Shown here in pieces: positions 36,753 to 48,239 of a stretch of DNA of 64,000 bases (position 1 is its first letter; each line of letters begins with the position of its first letter). Below the pieces are notes generated by a model. The model was not told where the DNA came from, searched no databases, and saw only the letters and a program-made list of their open reading frames with translations. Source of the DNA: Ecdyonurus torrentis (lineage: Eukaryota > Arthropoda > Insecta > Ephemeroptera > Heptageniidae); the NCBI GenBank assembly GCA_949318235.1, contig OX439133.1, positions 6,760,637 to 6,824,636 of the forward strand, given 5' to 3'. The position numbers were made by a program, and so were the translations under genes.

Positions 36753-39700
36753 CTAAGTTTTCATTTTCTTAGCTGTTGCACCACTATCAGAACTAGCAGA
36801 TCTTTTTACACCACCATCAATTAACATTTTAATTCTATATCCAGCATCTAACATATGTCTACCTTGTAGATCAATTTTCAGATAACTTGTAGTAGAATAT
36901 GCAGTATAATTAAAATCTTCTTTAAGAAAATTATTAATTATTAAATGAGCTACTACTCTTTCCATACTTGATCTTGATGATTTTGGTATAGGTATATCTT
37001 TAATACGTAATCCTACTTTACCTTTACCATACCATAAATCAAATAACATATTTGATGTTAATTTAACTTCGTTATCTAATGCATTTTCTATTAATCTATA
37101 TACATTAATACAATGTTCAGTAATGTCTTTTTCAGTTGAACTATGTGGATTTTTACAATGATCACACATTTCTTTACATTCCACTACCTCGTAGTTATCA
37201 CTGAAATGTTGAGATTGTAATTCACGTCTACATTTTGTTGGTTCTATACAATATGATAACATATTGGATAGTTTGGATAATCCAGTTTGTTGGGTAAATA
37301 CTAATGTACTGAGACGAAAATAATCTGCAAAACGATAGTATAAAATACACGATGCAGGTTTGCCATCCCTTCCAGCTCTACCACTTTCTTGGTAATACAT
37401 TTCTATTGATTTAGAAATGCTATGATGTATTACAAAACGTACATCAGGTTTATCAATTCCAAGACCAAATGCACTTGTAGCTACAATCACTTGCACCTGG
37501 AATAAAAAAAAAATAATAAACTTTTAGTTATGATAGTGCAAATCAAAGAAAAGTAAAAGATTATTATAATTAAAGCATGCTATATTGAAAGCTACATTAC
37601 GCAATTTTTTTTTAAATAAATACATACAAAAAAGGGGATGCAAAATTGCAAGCACAAGACTGCCTAATGAGAGAATTTTTACTGTTGTGATTGAAATGCG
37701 ACCAAACTACCTGAATTACCACCACTATCGTCAAGTTGCGTACACTGTGATTTTTTCATATATTATAGGAATTTTAGTAATTATAAATTATTCTGGTCTA
37801 AATTATGTGGAGGTCTATCACTGGGTCAGGATAAAACATCTGTGTTGTTGGCTTACCCCGAAAGGAATTTATAGCGCCATGATATGTATGTATGTATGTA
37901 TAAATTATTCATTTAAGAGAAAAAAATGTGAAGGGACAGAGAAATGGTGTAAAAATGAGGCCAAAAAAATTAGGTACTGCGGGAATTTGACTTTTTTTTA
38001 TATAGGCCTATACTGATACAGAGAAGAAAAATTTAAATTTGTAAAAAGTGGCAGCAGGGCAAGAGCATAGTGTTTTTGAAAACATGAATATCAATTTTTA
38101 ATATTTAACTATCACTAGAGCTGAAATTGCTTCAAATTTTACAAGAGATATTCAGTAGCTTGGAACATTTATTTTCCTTAAAATTTGGTTAAATTTGTAA
38201 CATAAATTAAATTAATCACTGATACAATTAGGTTTTAAATGATATTGAATTTCATAGAAATAGATGGTGAAAATCTGAAGATATTAGACCACGTATGACT
38301 CCCACTGAATGCGGTATGAGTGATGCCTTATTAGCGTTTTTAATTACAATATTTCTTTTTTTTTTTTTTTTTCTTTTTTTGTTATTTTATTTCCACTCAC
38401 CTGTCCATTTAACCATTGTGTATGAGCTTTACTTCTAAGTTCAGGAGGCATCATAGCATTGTACCATCTTGCTTTAATTCCTCTATTTCTTAATTCTGTA
38501 GCAACGTCTTCTGTATCTTTAATACTTAGAGCATAGATAATACCAGATTGATCTTTAAATTTAGATTTCAATAGATTTTCAACTTCATCTAACCACTCGG
38601 ACTGAACTGAAGTTTTAGCTCTAACTTCGTAGTATAAGTTAGGTCTGTTGAAAGGAGCTTTCAGCACGAGACATCCTTGAAGACTTAAGATTTTCTGGAC
38701 GTCATTTATCACTTTTTTACTGGCTGTTGCTGTGAGACCAATGATTGGTATTTCACTGAACATGTCTCGAAGAACACCTGTCAAGTCATTTGGAATGTTA
38801 GAATTGCACAGAGAATATTATTTATAGGACCTAAATTAGAAATATATTTGAGGAAGATTGAATACAGTACTAAGTCATTGAGAAAAATATACCATCACAG
38901 TTAGGTATGATAAATTTGAAAGAAAAAGGATAGAAGAAACTAGCAATGGCCTTTTGGTAGTAAAGAGAGTTCCATAGCTTGGTAAAAATCTTGTCGGAAA
39001 ATAGACACGAAACCATAATTTGAATACTATATAGGCCATAGAATGATGAAAGACAAAAATCTGGTTGGCAGGACTGTCCCCCACAACAATGAGGAAGTCT
39101 ACACGAAGTTAACCCCTAGGTTTGAATACGTCATTTGAAAGAGAAAAATTAGTAGATAAATTTGGCATAGGCAATTACCTGGAAAATTGAAGTTTTATTT
39201 AATAAATGAAGAAATAAAAAATTTCAATTCCCAACCCTTTGCCGACTATGACGTCATTTGTTTACATCCGATTTTCAATTGTCTTCTGGATTTCATGCAA
39301 CTGCTACAGATTCAAAAAATTTAACGGCCAACGGCCACCTTTCAACAATGGAATCGTTTGAAATCCAGAAGACAATTGAAAATCGGATGTAAACAAATGA
39401 CGTCATAGTCGGCAAAGGGTTGGGAATTGAAATTTTTTATTTCTTCATTTATTAAATAAAACTTCAATTTTGCAGGTAATTACCTATGCCAAGTTTAGCT
39501 ACTAATTTTTCTCTTTCAAATGACGTATTCAAACCTAGGGGTTAACTTCGTGTAGACTTCCTCATTACAAATTATCATGATTCATTTTATTACCTATGTT
39601 AGTCAAAAATTTTTTCCTGATAATATAACATACTATAGTAAAAACTCAAGTTTGATTTTATGAATTTCTGGATATTATGAAGTCATTTTTTTAGGTCCCA

Positions 39701-41316
39701 GCCATTGAGTTACATAGGAGTCTCAAAGATAATAGTCGATTTTATGAAATTTGATTTTATGAAGTTTTTTTTTTTTAGGTCCATTGCGACTTCATAAAAT
39801 CGAGTTTCTACTGTATTTGCTAGTTACTTTTTGTAACGTCTTAAGTTTGCAACTTACCTAAGAAAGTGTAATCTGGTCTAAAATCATGCCCCCAATCAGA
39901 ACAACAATGCACTTCATCAATTGCGATTCTTGAAAGTTGATTATTTTTATATAATTTTTGTAAGAATGCCATAAAACTTTTATTTTTGGCAAGTTTTTCT
40001 GGTGCAACATATAATAACTTAGGTTTCTCATGGTCTTTCCCATCAGTTATTGACTTTTTGATTCTTGCGTTTTCTTCTCTCTTTGTTGCTGCAGTCATTA
40101 ATTCTGCACAGATACCACGTTTCTTCAACTGCATGACCTGATCTTCCATGAGAGATACAAGAGGACTGATAACAAGGGTGATACCAGGTGAGAGTAGAGC
40201 AGGAAGTTGGTAGCATAGACTTTTACCTGAAAATAGAAAAAAAAATTACATTTTAGAGGAAACCAGCAAGGGCCTTTTCTATTAAATCATCTACCTAACG
40301 GAAAGGGTTTATTTTCATTAATTTTGCAATTTGCATTTCAGAAGTTATAAGACTTAAGTGCTTTGATGAATAAATGTACACCTACTTTACTGAGGCAAGA
40401 CAAATCTAATACGTACTATAATAATGTAAAAAAAAACATCAGCTTGAATATATGAGAAAGGAAAGGATATGAAAACCAACAAAATACTTGTCACGATTAT
40501 TTCATAGCACAATGAAGATCTTTTAATGTCACAGTTAACACAAATATTTACATTGATCAAGACATTTCGCGGGTGACAGCACTCTTCTTCAGTTGCAAGA
40601 AGGGCTGTCATCCTTAAAATCTCTTGGTAAATCGCTGTTGGTTTTCCTTTCCTTTTGTTTGATGCTTAATTAAGTTATACTTATGTTATGAGCCAGAAAA
40701 TAATAATTAGCTAATAACCCTATTTAGCAATTTTCCTACGGCTTTAACTTTTATCGACATTACGTGCAGTTGAGGAAAAGTTTGGTCAAGATACTACCCC
40801 GTAAACTACAGTTTTTTTTGCATGTAGATTGCAAGTACTTCTCCAATACAAGAACATCAGTACCAGTGACGCCACGTGAGCTGGGAGTGACATTCTTGCA
40901 ATTTACATGTAACAAATTGTGGTTTACTGGGTATGAGCAAATGCCCATCTACAATCATTAATAAAGAGTCCTCTTGAATATGGAAACTCAGACAAATACT
41001 CAGACAAGTCAACTAGGCTAAAATATTGTTTGGGCATATCCTTCCATATACAGCTGTGCTCTATTCAAATTAATGACCACATTAGATAATAAACCACCAT
41101 GGTTAGGCATGATAATTGACAACTTTAAAAGAAAATGATACGAGAAAACCAGTGCTGGTCCTACTATAGTGAAGAGACTTGCACAGCTTGGTAAAAATCT
41201 TGCTATAGCAGGGGAAAAAAAGCTTTTGGCACTGTAATTTCTTTCCAAGTCTGTTACAGCTGACAAAAGCAAACCACAGTCAATTTCTACAGCCTACAAA
41301 CCACAGCCAAGAGCCC

Positions 41317-41347
<31 letters not shown>

Positions 41348-43578
41348 AAGTTGTGCTTGTAAGATTTTCACTGAGCTCTTTACTATGGTTAGGTCTTTGC
41401 TGGATTCTCTATCCCTTTCTTTCAAATTTTTCAGATTAGATATGAAGGACAAGTAAAGTGGTACGGAAGTACAGCAGTAAAAAGTATAATTTTATATTTA
41501 CTTCAAAACTTAAATCAAACCTAATAAATCAGATTAAAGTATTGTTCACATGGAGTGAAAACTGAAGTCCGTCGACGGGTATTGACGGAAACTGACGGTT
41601 ACACGAATTTGTTTGTTTCACGTGAGATAAAAATTCGCATTACTGCGCATACGCGTGAAAACTGACGGATACCGATGGATCGATCTGTGCTAATATAAAC
41701 ATATCACTCCTTTCACATGCACTATTGTTGACGGATGGAGCTGCACTTATGTAAACAAATGCAACCGTTCACATACACTCGTCGCTACCCATCAGTACCC
41801 ATCATTTTGACGGATAGTGACGGGTAGAAAAGCTGGGTGTTGCCAGCTTTTCCCGTCACTATCCGTCGGTATCTGTCAGTTTTAAAAACATGTGAAAGGG
41901 TTAGGGTTCATTTTTTTTTTTTTTTTTTTTGAATGAGGAAGTCTACACGAAGTTAACCCCTAGGTTTGAATACGTCATCTGAAAGAGAAAAATTAGTAGA
42001 AAAACTTGGCATAGGCAATTACCTGGAAAATTGACGTTTTATTTAATAAAAGAAGAAATAAAAAATTTCAATTCCCAACCCTTTGCCGACTATGACATCA
42101 TTTGTTTACATCCGATTTTCAATTGTCTTCTTGATTTCATGCAACTGCTACAAATTCAAAAAATTTAACGGCCAATGGCCGCCTTCACAGTATATTATAC
42201 AGTAGTCCATCTCCTATAGCGGGAATGTCAGATCGAAAGCGCGCCATAATTCCGACTGGGTGAAGGTGGCAGAACTAGAAGCCGTAATTTGAAGTAATGT
42301 TCTGACAACTTCACCCAGTCGGAATTATGGCGCGCATTCGATCTGACACAGATCTGACATTCCCGCTATAGGAGATGGACAACTGTATAATATACTGTGG
42401 GCCGCCTTTCAACAATGGGATCGTTTGAAATCCAGAAGACAATTGAAAATCGGATGTAAACAAATGACGTCATAGTCGGCAAAGGGTTGGGAATTGAATT
42501 TTTTTATTTCTTCTTTTATTAAATAAAACGTCAATTTTCCAGGTAATTGCCTATGCCAAGTTTATCTACTCTTTTTTCTCTTTCAAATGACGTATTCAAA
42601 CCTAGGGGTTAACTTCGTGTAGACTTCCTCATTATAAACAAGTTACAACAATACTTTTTCAACTTTGTTTACCCGTCGACGGACGTTAGGTTTTCACTCC
42701 ATGTGAATGATACTTAACCCCCATTTTTTAAGCTTCAGATCACGGAATAATTACAATATCCCACGTCACTGCTTTGTATGTGTGTGTGTTTGTTTTATTT
42801 ATTTACAGTACTAGATTAACAAACACACCAAATATGATTATAAACAGTATAGCTTAAATTACAGTGTGTTTTATTTATTTCAATACTACACATAGTTACC
42901 TCCTCCGGTAGGCATGATGATCATCAGATCCTGTTTTGACAAAGTAGCATTAATAGCAGACAATTGTAAGTAACGGAACTCCTTGATACCAAATGCATTT
43001 AGTAACAATTCTTGAAGTCTCTCAGACCATTCAAAATCAGTTGTAGACCAATCTCTATGTGATAATTTATTTGTTTTAAGAATCATTAAATCATCATGTA
43101 ATTCAGTTTGTTTATTTAGTAACATTGCTCGTTTACGTTTTAAAGTTTGAATATTTTGATCAACAGTTTTAAGTTCTTTTTCAATATGAGCTAGTTCTGC
43201 AACTATTTTTTCTGCTTCATCATCATTTTTTGAACTGCTAGGAGAAGAATTATCTGAAATTGTAATTGTTTTTACATCACCACTTTTATTAGATGTCGAA
43301 GGTTTATGTTTTGAACTGCTTGATTTTTCATTTGATTTTAAAGATTCTTTTTCAGAACTGTTTATTTTTGATGATTTATGTGATGGATCAGATCTTGAAG
43401 AACTCGATTTAGAAGTTTTACTTGTTTTTTTCTCATCTCGGCTTGAAGTAGACGGAGAAGGTGACTTGGATGAGCTTTGTGCGTCATCATCGTCGCTTGT
43501 TAAAGCTTTGCTGCGCTTCTTGATAATACTCTCAACAAAAATATCCGAGTCAGAACTTTCGTTACTGTCGTCAGACAT
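36753..43578 (-). CDS. RECQL: RecQ-like ATP-dependent DNA helicase (RecQ1 type)
   Basis: This is a nuclear 3'-5' DNA helicase of the RecQ1 family, acting in genome maintenance. There are four coding exons on the minus strand: 42900-43578, 39858-40226, 38401-38777 and 36753-37496, giving 722 residues against about 649 in human. The N-terminal ~120 residues are an unusual Ser/Lys/Asp-rich extension, followed by a predicted coiled coil (about 125-170). Motif I is MPTGGGKS (222-229), split by intron 1 inside codon 227. Motif II is DEVH (330-333). The T-A-T-A-S motif and [11 protein letters not shown] follow in exon 3. Motif VI is [10 protein letters not shown] (511-520). The RQC zinc cysteines are at 564, 582, 586 and 589, with the same 18-4-3 spacing as human RecQ1. 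The winged-helix part ends in the C-terminal block '[12 protein letters not shown]'. Introns 1 and 2 hold large inverted repeats. Confidence 0.95.
37580..38340. other. RECQL intron 3, no element clearly resolved
   Basis: This is the intron between the last two RECQL exons. It holds a TATG tract near 37882-37900 and the words 'ggcctatactgat' and 'accacgtatgactcc'. A small open frame (37585-38016) shows no recognisable domain and is taken as chance. Confidence 0.4.
38920..39005. mobile_element. Family A MITE end in RECQL intron 2
   Basis: 'gaaaaaggatagaagaaact' and 'agcaatggccttttgg' (38921-38957), then 'agcttggtaaaaatcttgtc', match the left end of family A. The partner end was not identified. 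Confidence 0.5.
39088..39566. mobile_element. Fold-back element G, copy 1 (RECQL intron 2)
   Basis: Arms of about 215 bp (39088-39302 and 39352-39566) are nearly perfect inverted copies. Each starts AATGAGGAAGTCTACACGAA and contains 'aatgacgtcatagtcggcaa' in one orientation or the other. The loop is about 50 bp. Unspliced RECQL transcripts would form a long hairpin here. Confidence 0.9.
40252..40660. mobile_element. Family A-related MITE, subtype with 'ttcttcagttgc' centre
   Basis: Left-end words are at 40256 ('gaggaaaccagcaagggcct') and again at 40452 ('gaaaggaaaggatatgaaaa'). The interior words 'cacaaatatttacattgatc' and 'tcttcttcagttgcaagaag' match the palindromic copy at 51232-51540. The right end is near 40638. 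It lies in RECQL intron 1 and is probably two overlapping insertions. Confidence 0.55.
41115..41433. mobile_element. Family A MITE (RECQL intron 1)
   Basis: The left end 'gatacgagaaaaccag' (41137) and right end 'ctttgctggattctctatcc' (41395) are inverted. A C-then-T homopolymer block lies at 41315-41347. Confidence 0.65.
41932..42634. mobile_element. Fold-back element G, copy 2, nested
   Basis: This has the same arms as 39088-39566, with a few substitutions. Its loop is itself interrupted by the MITE at 42186-42399. It lies inside element H. Confidence 0.9.
42186..42399. mobile_element. Innermost palindromic MITE
   Basis: Arms 'acagtatattatacagt' then 'ccatctcctatagcgggaat' (42187-42228) are inverted at about 42352-42398, with a further inner pair 'aattccgactgggtgaag'. 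It is inserted in the loop of element G copy 2. Confidence 0.85.
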
Positions 43579-43639
43579 CTATAAAACAACATTATAAGAA
43601 ATTAGCAAAAACAAACTCATGTAAAACGTCCAAAAGCCG

Positions 43640-44371
43640 GTTTTTCATGCATATGGATAGAAGATGTCACCCATGCACCATGCATCGCATCACCGCACAA
43701 CACATGCATATTTCAGACGTTATAAACACATAAATCTATAATTAATATAATTTATATTACCTTTATATGTTACTGTTACATAAATCAATATCAAAACTTA
43801 TAGCAAGTTCTTAAAAATCATAAAATTTAAGAGAAAACAAAGCTAAGTATTGATATTGAAACGAGCGAAATGCGAAATGTAAACTTTTCAACCACTTTTT
43901 TCGATTTCGATAGTCAATTGTGCTCATATTTTGGCGCGTTTTAACGCAATGGTTCAAATTTCTCGTTCGCTATAAAAATACATTGTATAAAATAATAATG
44001 ACAACTGACAACTAATAAATTAATTAAAGAAAAGACAACTTTAATGAGGCTAAACTTTAATTTATCATACACTTAAATCAGTCAGTACTACATAAAAATA
44101 TGTTTGAATAATAAATATAATTATTTCTTTAAAATACGCTGGAGTCATCACTTGCTTTATTATTATTATTTATTTACCTTCAGCTTTGAAAGTATTAAGA
44201 ATTAAAACAATGTACACAAAATATAAGTTACTGTAAAACAAACTATATTTCAAACTCAACTTACATAAAAATATTTTGAACACATCAACAGTTTAGATAA
44301 TTAAATGCACATAAATTCAGTCTATATTGTTAAAGAGATTAGGATATATGAGAGATAGAGGTAAAGAGAAA
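43640..44371. other. Intergenic region between SAMM50 and RECQL
   Basis: Both genes are on the minus strand, so this holds the SAMM50 3' end and the RECQL promoter. A SAMM50 polyadenylation signal AATAAA (minus) is likely at 44156-44161. No TATA box for RECQL was recognised. A short 'atgcat'-rich patch lies at 43647-43710. Confidence 0.4.
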
Positions 44372-47300
44372 TCATAGGAAGGAGAGTCCAATGCCAAACT
44401 GCATTCCCTCACGAGTATTATCAGTTGACTGACTAGATATTGGAACACAGTAGTTAAATTCCATCTTGAATTGTTCTCCTAGACGAACACACAGTCCGAG
44501 TCCACAAGCAATACGTGTGGTGCGCAACATCGTACCAAGTAAAGTGGTGTTGTCGTAGGCTGAAAATTGACGTCAAATTATGGTTTCAATTTTATGAGTG
44601 AATAGCTAAATAGAATTAAGGGGGAATGGGTCATGTAGAAGTTCAAGCAGGTAGCGCTGCGATCGAATTTATGTTTAATAATTTTTTAAACCATATTCTG
44701 AGGTGTTTAAGAAGTTTTAAACTAGTGGGTGCCCTAGATAAACATCTAAGCTTTAAGTCAAAACAATAAAAACCACGATATTTTATTTGGTTCAGTTTTT
44801 GAATGTGACGGAAAGAAATTAAATGAGGAGCTCATTTTCAACTCCTTCCGTCACATTCAAAAACTGAACCAAATAAAAGATCTTAGTTTTTATTATTTTG
44901 ACTTAAAGCTAAGATGTTTATCTAGGGCACCCACTGGTTTAAAACTTCTGAGACACCTCAGAAAATGGTTAAAAAAAATATTAAACATTAATTCGATCGC
45001 AGCGCCACCTGCCTGAACTGCTACATGACCCATTACCCCTTAATATAGAATGATAATATTGCAAAGCAAAAAAGATGGAAAAATAATAAAAGACATATTC
45101 AATAATGCATCTTAACAGCAAAAATACAACTTTATTATTATTATTATTATTTTTTTTGTGTGTGGCAATTATATAAAACTATTCTTTTTTTACTATGATG
45201 ATTAGGACTTTTAAAAGTCTTCTTTAATACCAGTAGACATGAAATGCACCGCTTTGCTAAGCATTTATTTAGGGTTGGTTTGAAGTTGACGGTTTTATAT
45301 ATTGACTGTTTAGAATACAGTAAACTTACAGGGGTTATAAAAACAGCATCGTTTTTACATGTGTTTTGTCAAACTTCGCAAATATGAAGTTTCAAGTAAA
45401 ATTACATCGCAAAATGATACTTTATCATTTTGCACGCTACGTTAATGTACCGTACTTCATTAATTAACCCACTACGGCGTATGCAGCAAAGTTAGGTATT
45501 ATAATGAACGGATTTGCGTATGTAGATTGCAATTTATATATTACGTAATAGTTACGACTGAAATAGTATTTTATTTTAGTTTGAAGGTAAAGTCTTTCAC
45601 ATTTGTTTTAGCATTCATAATCATTTTAATATTGAATTTAGGTTTTGGGCAGAATGTATATTATTTTATTTGTACTCAACAGTTATTTGGTAAGAAAATA
45701 TTTTGTTTACTTTGTTATTTGCATACTTCGCATTGCTTAGAAGGTGTTCAGTATTGCAGCGAAAGAGGAGAAAAGTAAGTATTATTCCTTCCATCTCCAA
45801 AGTAGATATTGCGCTTGCGCTTAGGAATATTCTCCTCTGCTGATGGGAAAAACGAGGTGTAGAGAACTCGTTAAAACGAACTAAACTTCACTCTCCCAGC
45901 CACCGGCAACGGTGGCTTGTCGTTTGACAGAGAGCGGCTTCCTACCAAAGGCAGCCCAGTGCCTGAGAGTGCACTTGCGGTATAACCGCTGAGATTAATG
46001 TAGGTTGATCTAGAGAATCGGTACCTCTTGTGCGCAATTGCACCAGGCAGTAATAAGCCTTGCCCGTGCGTACACGCGTGTGCATGAATTGAACCCTTCT
46101 GCAGTGCATACGGGCGCAAGGCGAGTAACTTCACGTTTATAATACTGATAATTACTTAATTAAGAAACAACGCAATTCGGTTCATACCATTTATGTAAAA
46201 TTTCTTATATATTATTTGAGACTACGGCACATGAGAAAATAAAGTATAATCTAAAGGTTAAAGAAACTGTTTAATTCAGTATTTAGTAAAGTATATGACC
46301 TGTTCCTATAGCTATTAAATAGGCAGGTAGTTATAAATATGCACACAACTACTAGACACCAAGCCAGCTGAGTATATCATATCCAGGGAAGTTGTGCTGT
46401 CATACTTTATAGACAAAATAGCAATTGATTTTGCTGAGATTGTAAATTCATTAATGCACCTTTTTAACAAAGAACCAGTACAGTTTCAGACAAATAAAAG
46501 GTAAACCATTTAAACATGTTGCTATTTTGCATGCCTCAAATTTAATGTGGAAACAATATTGTTAGGTCATATTTCATATTTACATGTTTACATGTGTGCT
46601 CAGGTGTAGAGTTATCTATCAGGCAAGCTGCTTTAGCTAGCAAGTCAAACATGCCTTGTGATTTGTGATGCAGGCGAATACCACAATATAATAAGAGTTT
46701 CCACATAAAGTTTGAGGCGAGCAAAGAAGAAGCAAGCAGCATTTCTCTGAAACTGTACAGTAATTGAAGTTAAATAGCATAGTAATGTGATATTAAAATT
46801 TACTGTAAAATGCTACATAATGTTCCATGAATGTTTACAAAGCAAAAGCGCCAGATGTTCAAAAATCTACTTTAAAGTTGTTTTAAATATTTTAATTCTT
46901 TGCATGGTTAAATTTGGACTTCTTAAAGCCATAGACCACATATGACAACATGTGCTTTTTAATGAATAAACACGAAATGGGATCTTCAAAGCTGATGACA
47001 ATTTTTACCAGAAGGTTAATGTAGCCCCACGTGAGAGCGTGAAAAAACTGTAAAGTATGCAATTTGAGTAAAAATTCATGTTTATGACGTCAGAAATATG
47101 CAAAAATTGGTATGAAAATGTTGAGCGGATTGCATAAATCGAATTTTCTGATCACTGCTACGAGGCTACTGTTGCGTTATGAGACAAACTAATGTTATTT
47201 ATGTAAATCCCATCATGTGTTTTGTGATATAAATGCTTATGTTTTTCTCTGGTCTATTCCTTTAAATACATTAAGGTAACTCAATTTTGACATGAAAATC

Positions 47301-47959
47301 ATTAAAAAAAATAAATAACAACTCTATAAAATCTCTATTAAAAAATAAGGGAAGAAATAACTAAAAGGGTCTTAATGGACCATTTGCAATGAACGAACTA
47401 TTTAAAATAAATTTGAACATTCTTAATGCATTTCTTTTGGGAAAATCATTTTCTCTTACACGTTGCAACAATTAAAACATTTCATTGCAAGTGGTCTATT
47501 ACCACAGTAAAAGTTCTATGAAGAGGTAAAATACTCACGAGGCACAGTTATAGTTATAATATTTATACAACTGATATACAGTAACTCTTTGTATAACTAT
47601 AACTCTGTGCCACATGATACCTCAACCTCTCCATGGAACTTCTACTATGGTAAGTCCCTTGCTAGTATAACTATCCTTTTCTAAAATTAATAACTCGATC
47701 CACTTTTCACTTTTGATTATTTTTATCATTAACATTAAATTACCTTTAGAGAGATCTCCAATGCTTCCAAAATTGGTGAAAGCGTGAAGTCGCAAGTTCT
47801 CACCAAATCTCTTGTGAAATGTCTCACCTGGCACACGGTAATACAAGTGAAGACCACCAGCATAGTAGATCTGAAAACAGTTGTATTTAACAATTTGACA
47901 CAACGGAGAACTTTAATGGCAAAATTAAAATGACAATATAACAGAAGATTGCCATCTTA

Positions 47960-47997
<38 letters not shown>

Positions 47998-48204
47998 CAT
48001 AGGCCTATCGATATTGTAGCAGCAAATAGGTGTATCTTTTTTAAAGCAGGTGAAGCAAAATGTTATCTCATGTTTTGTCACAGCAAGCAAAATTGTGTAA
48101 CTTGAAGCACCATGTAAATTACATTCAGAAACGGAGTTACACATTTTACTTACCATGACAAAAAAAAAGACACTTATTGGCTGCTTAAACATTGATATAA
48201 ATGT

Positions 48205-48239
<35 letters not shown>

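Larger units (their letters stand above)
41538..42714. mobile_element. Outer element H of a three-level nest (RECQL intron 1)
   Basis: The ends share AAGTAT then CACATGGAGTGAAAAC and GTCCGTCGACGGGTA (left, 41537-41582), inverted at 42683-42714. The interior has many copies of 'actgacgg'/'ccgtca' words in both orientations (41570-41880) and contains fold-back element G copy 2. Confidence 0.75.
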
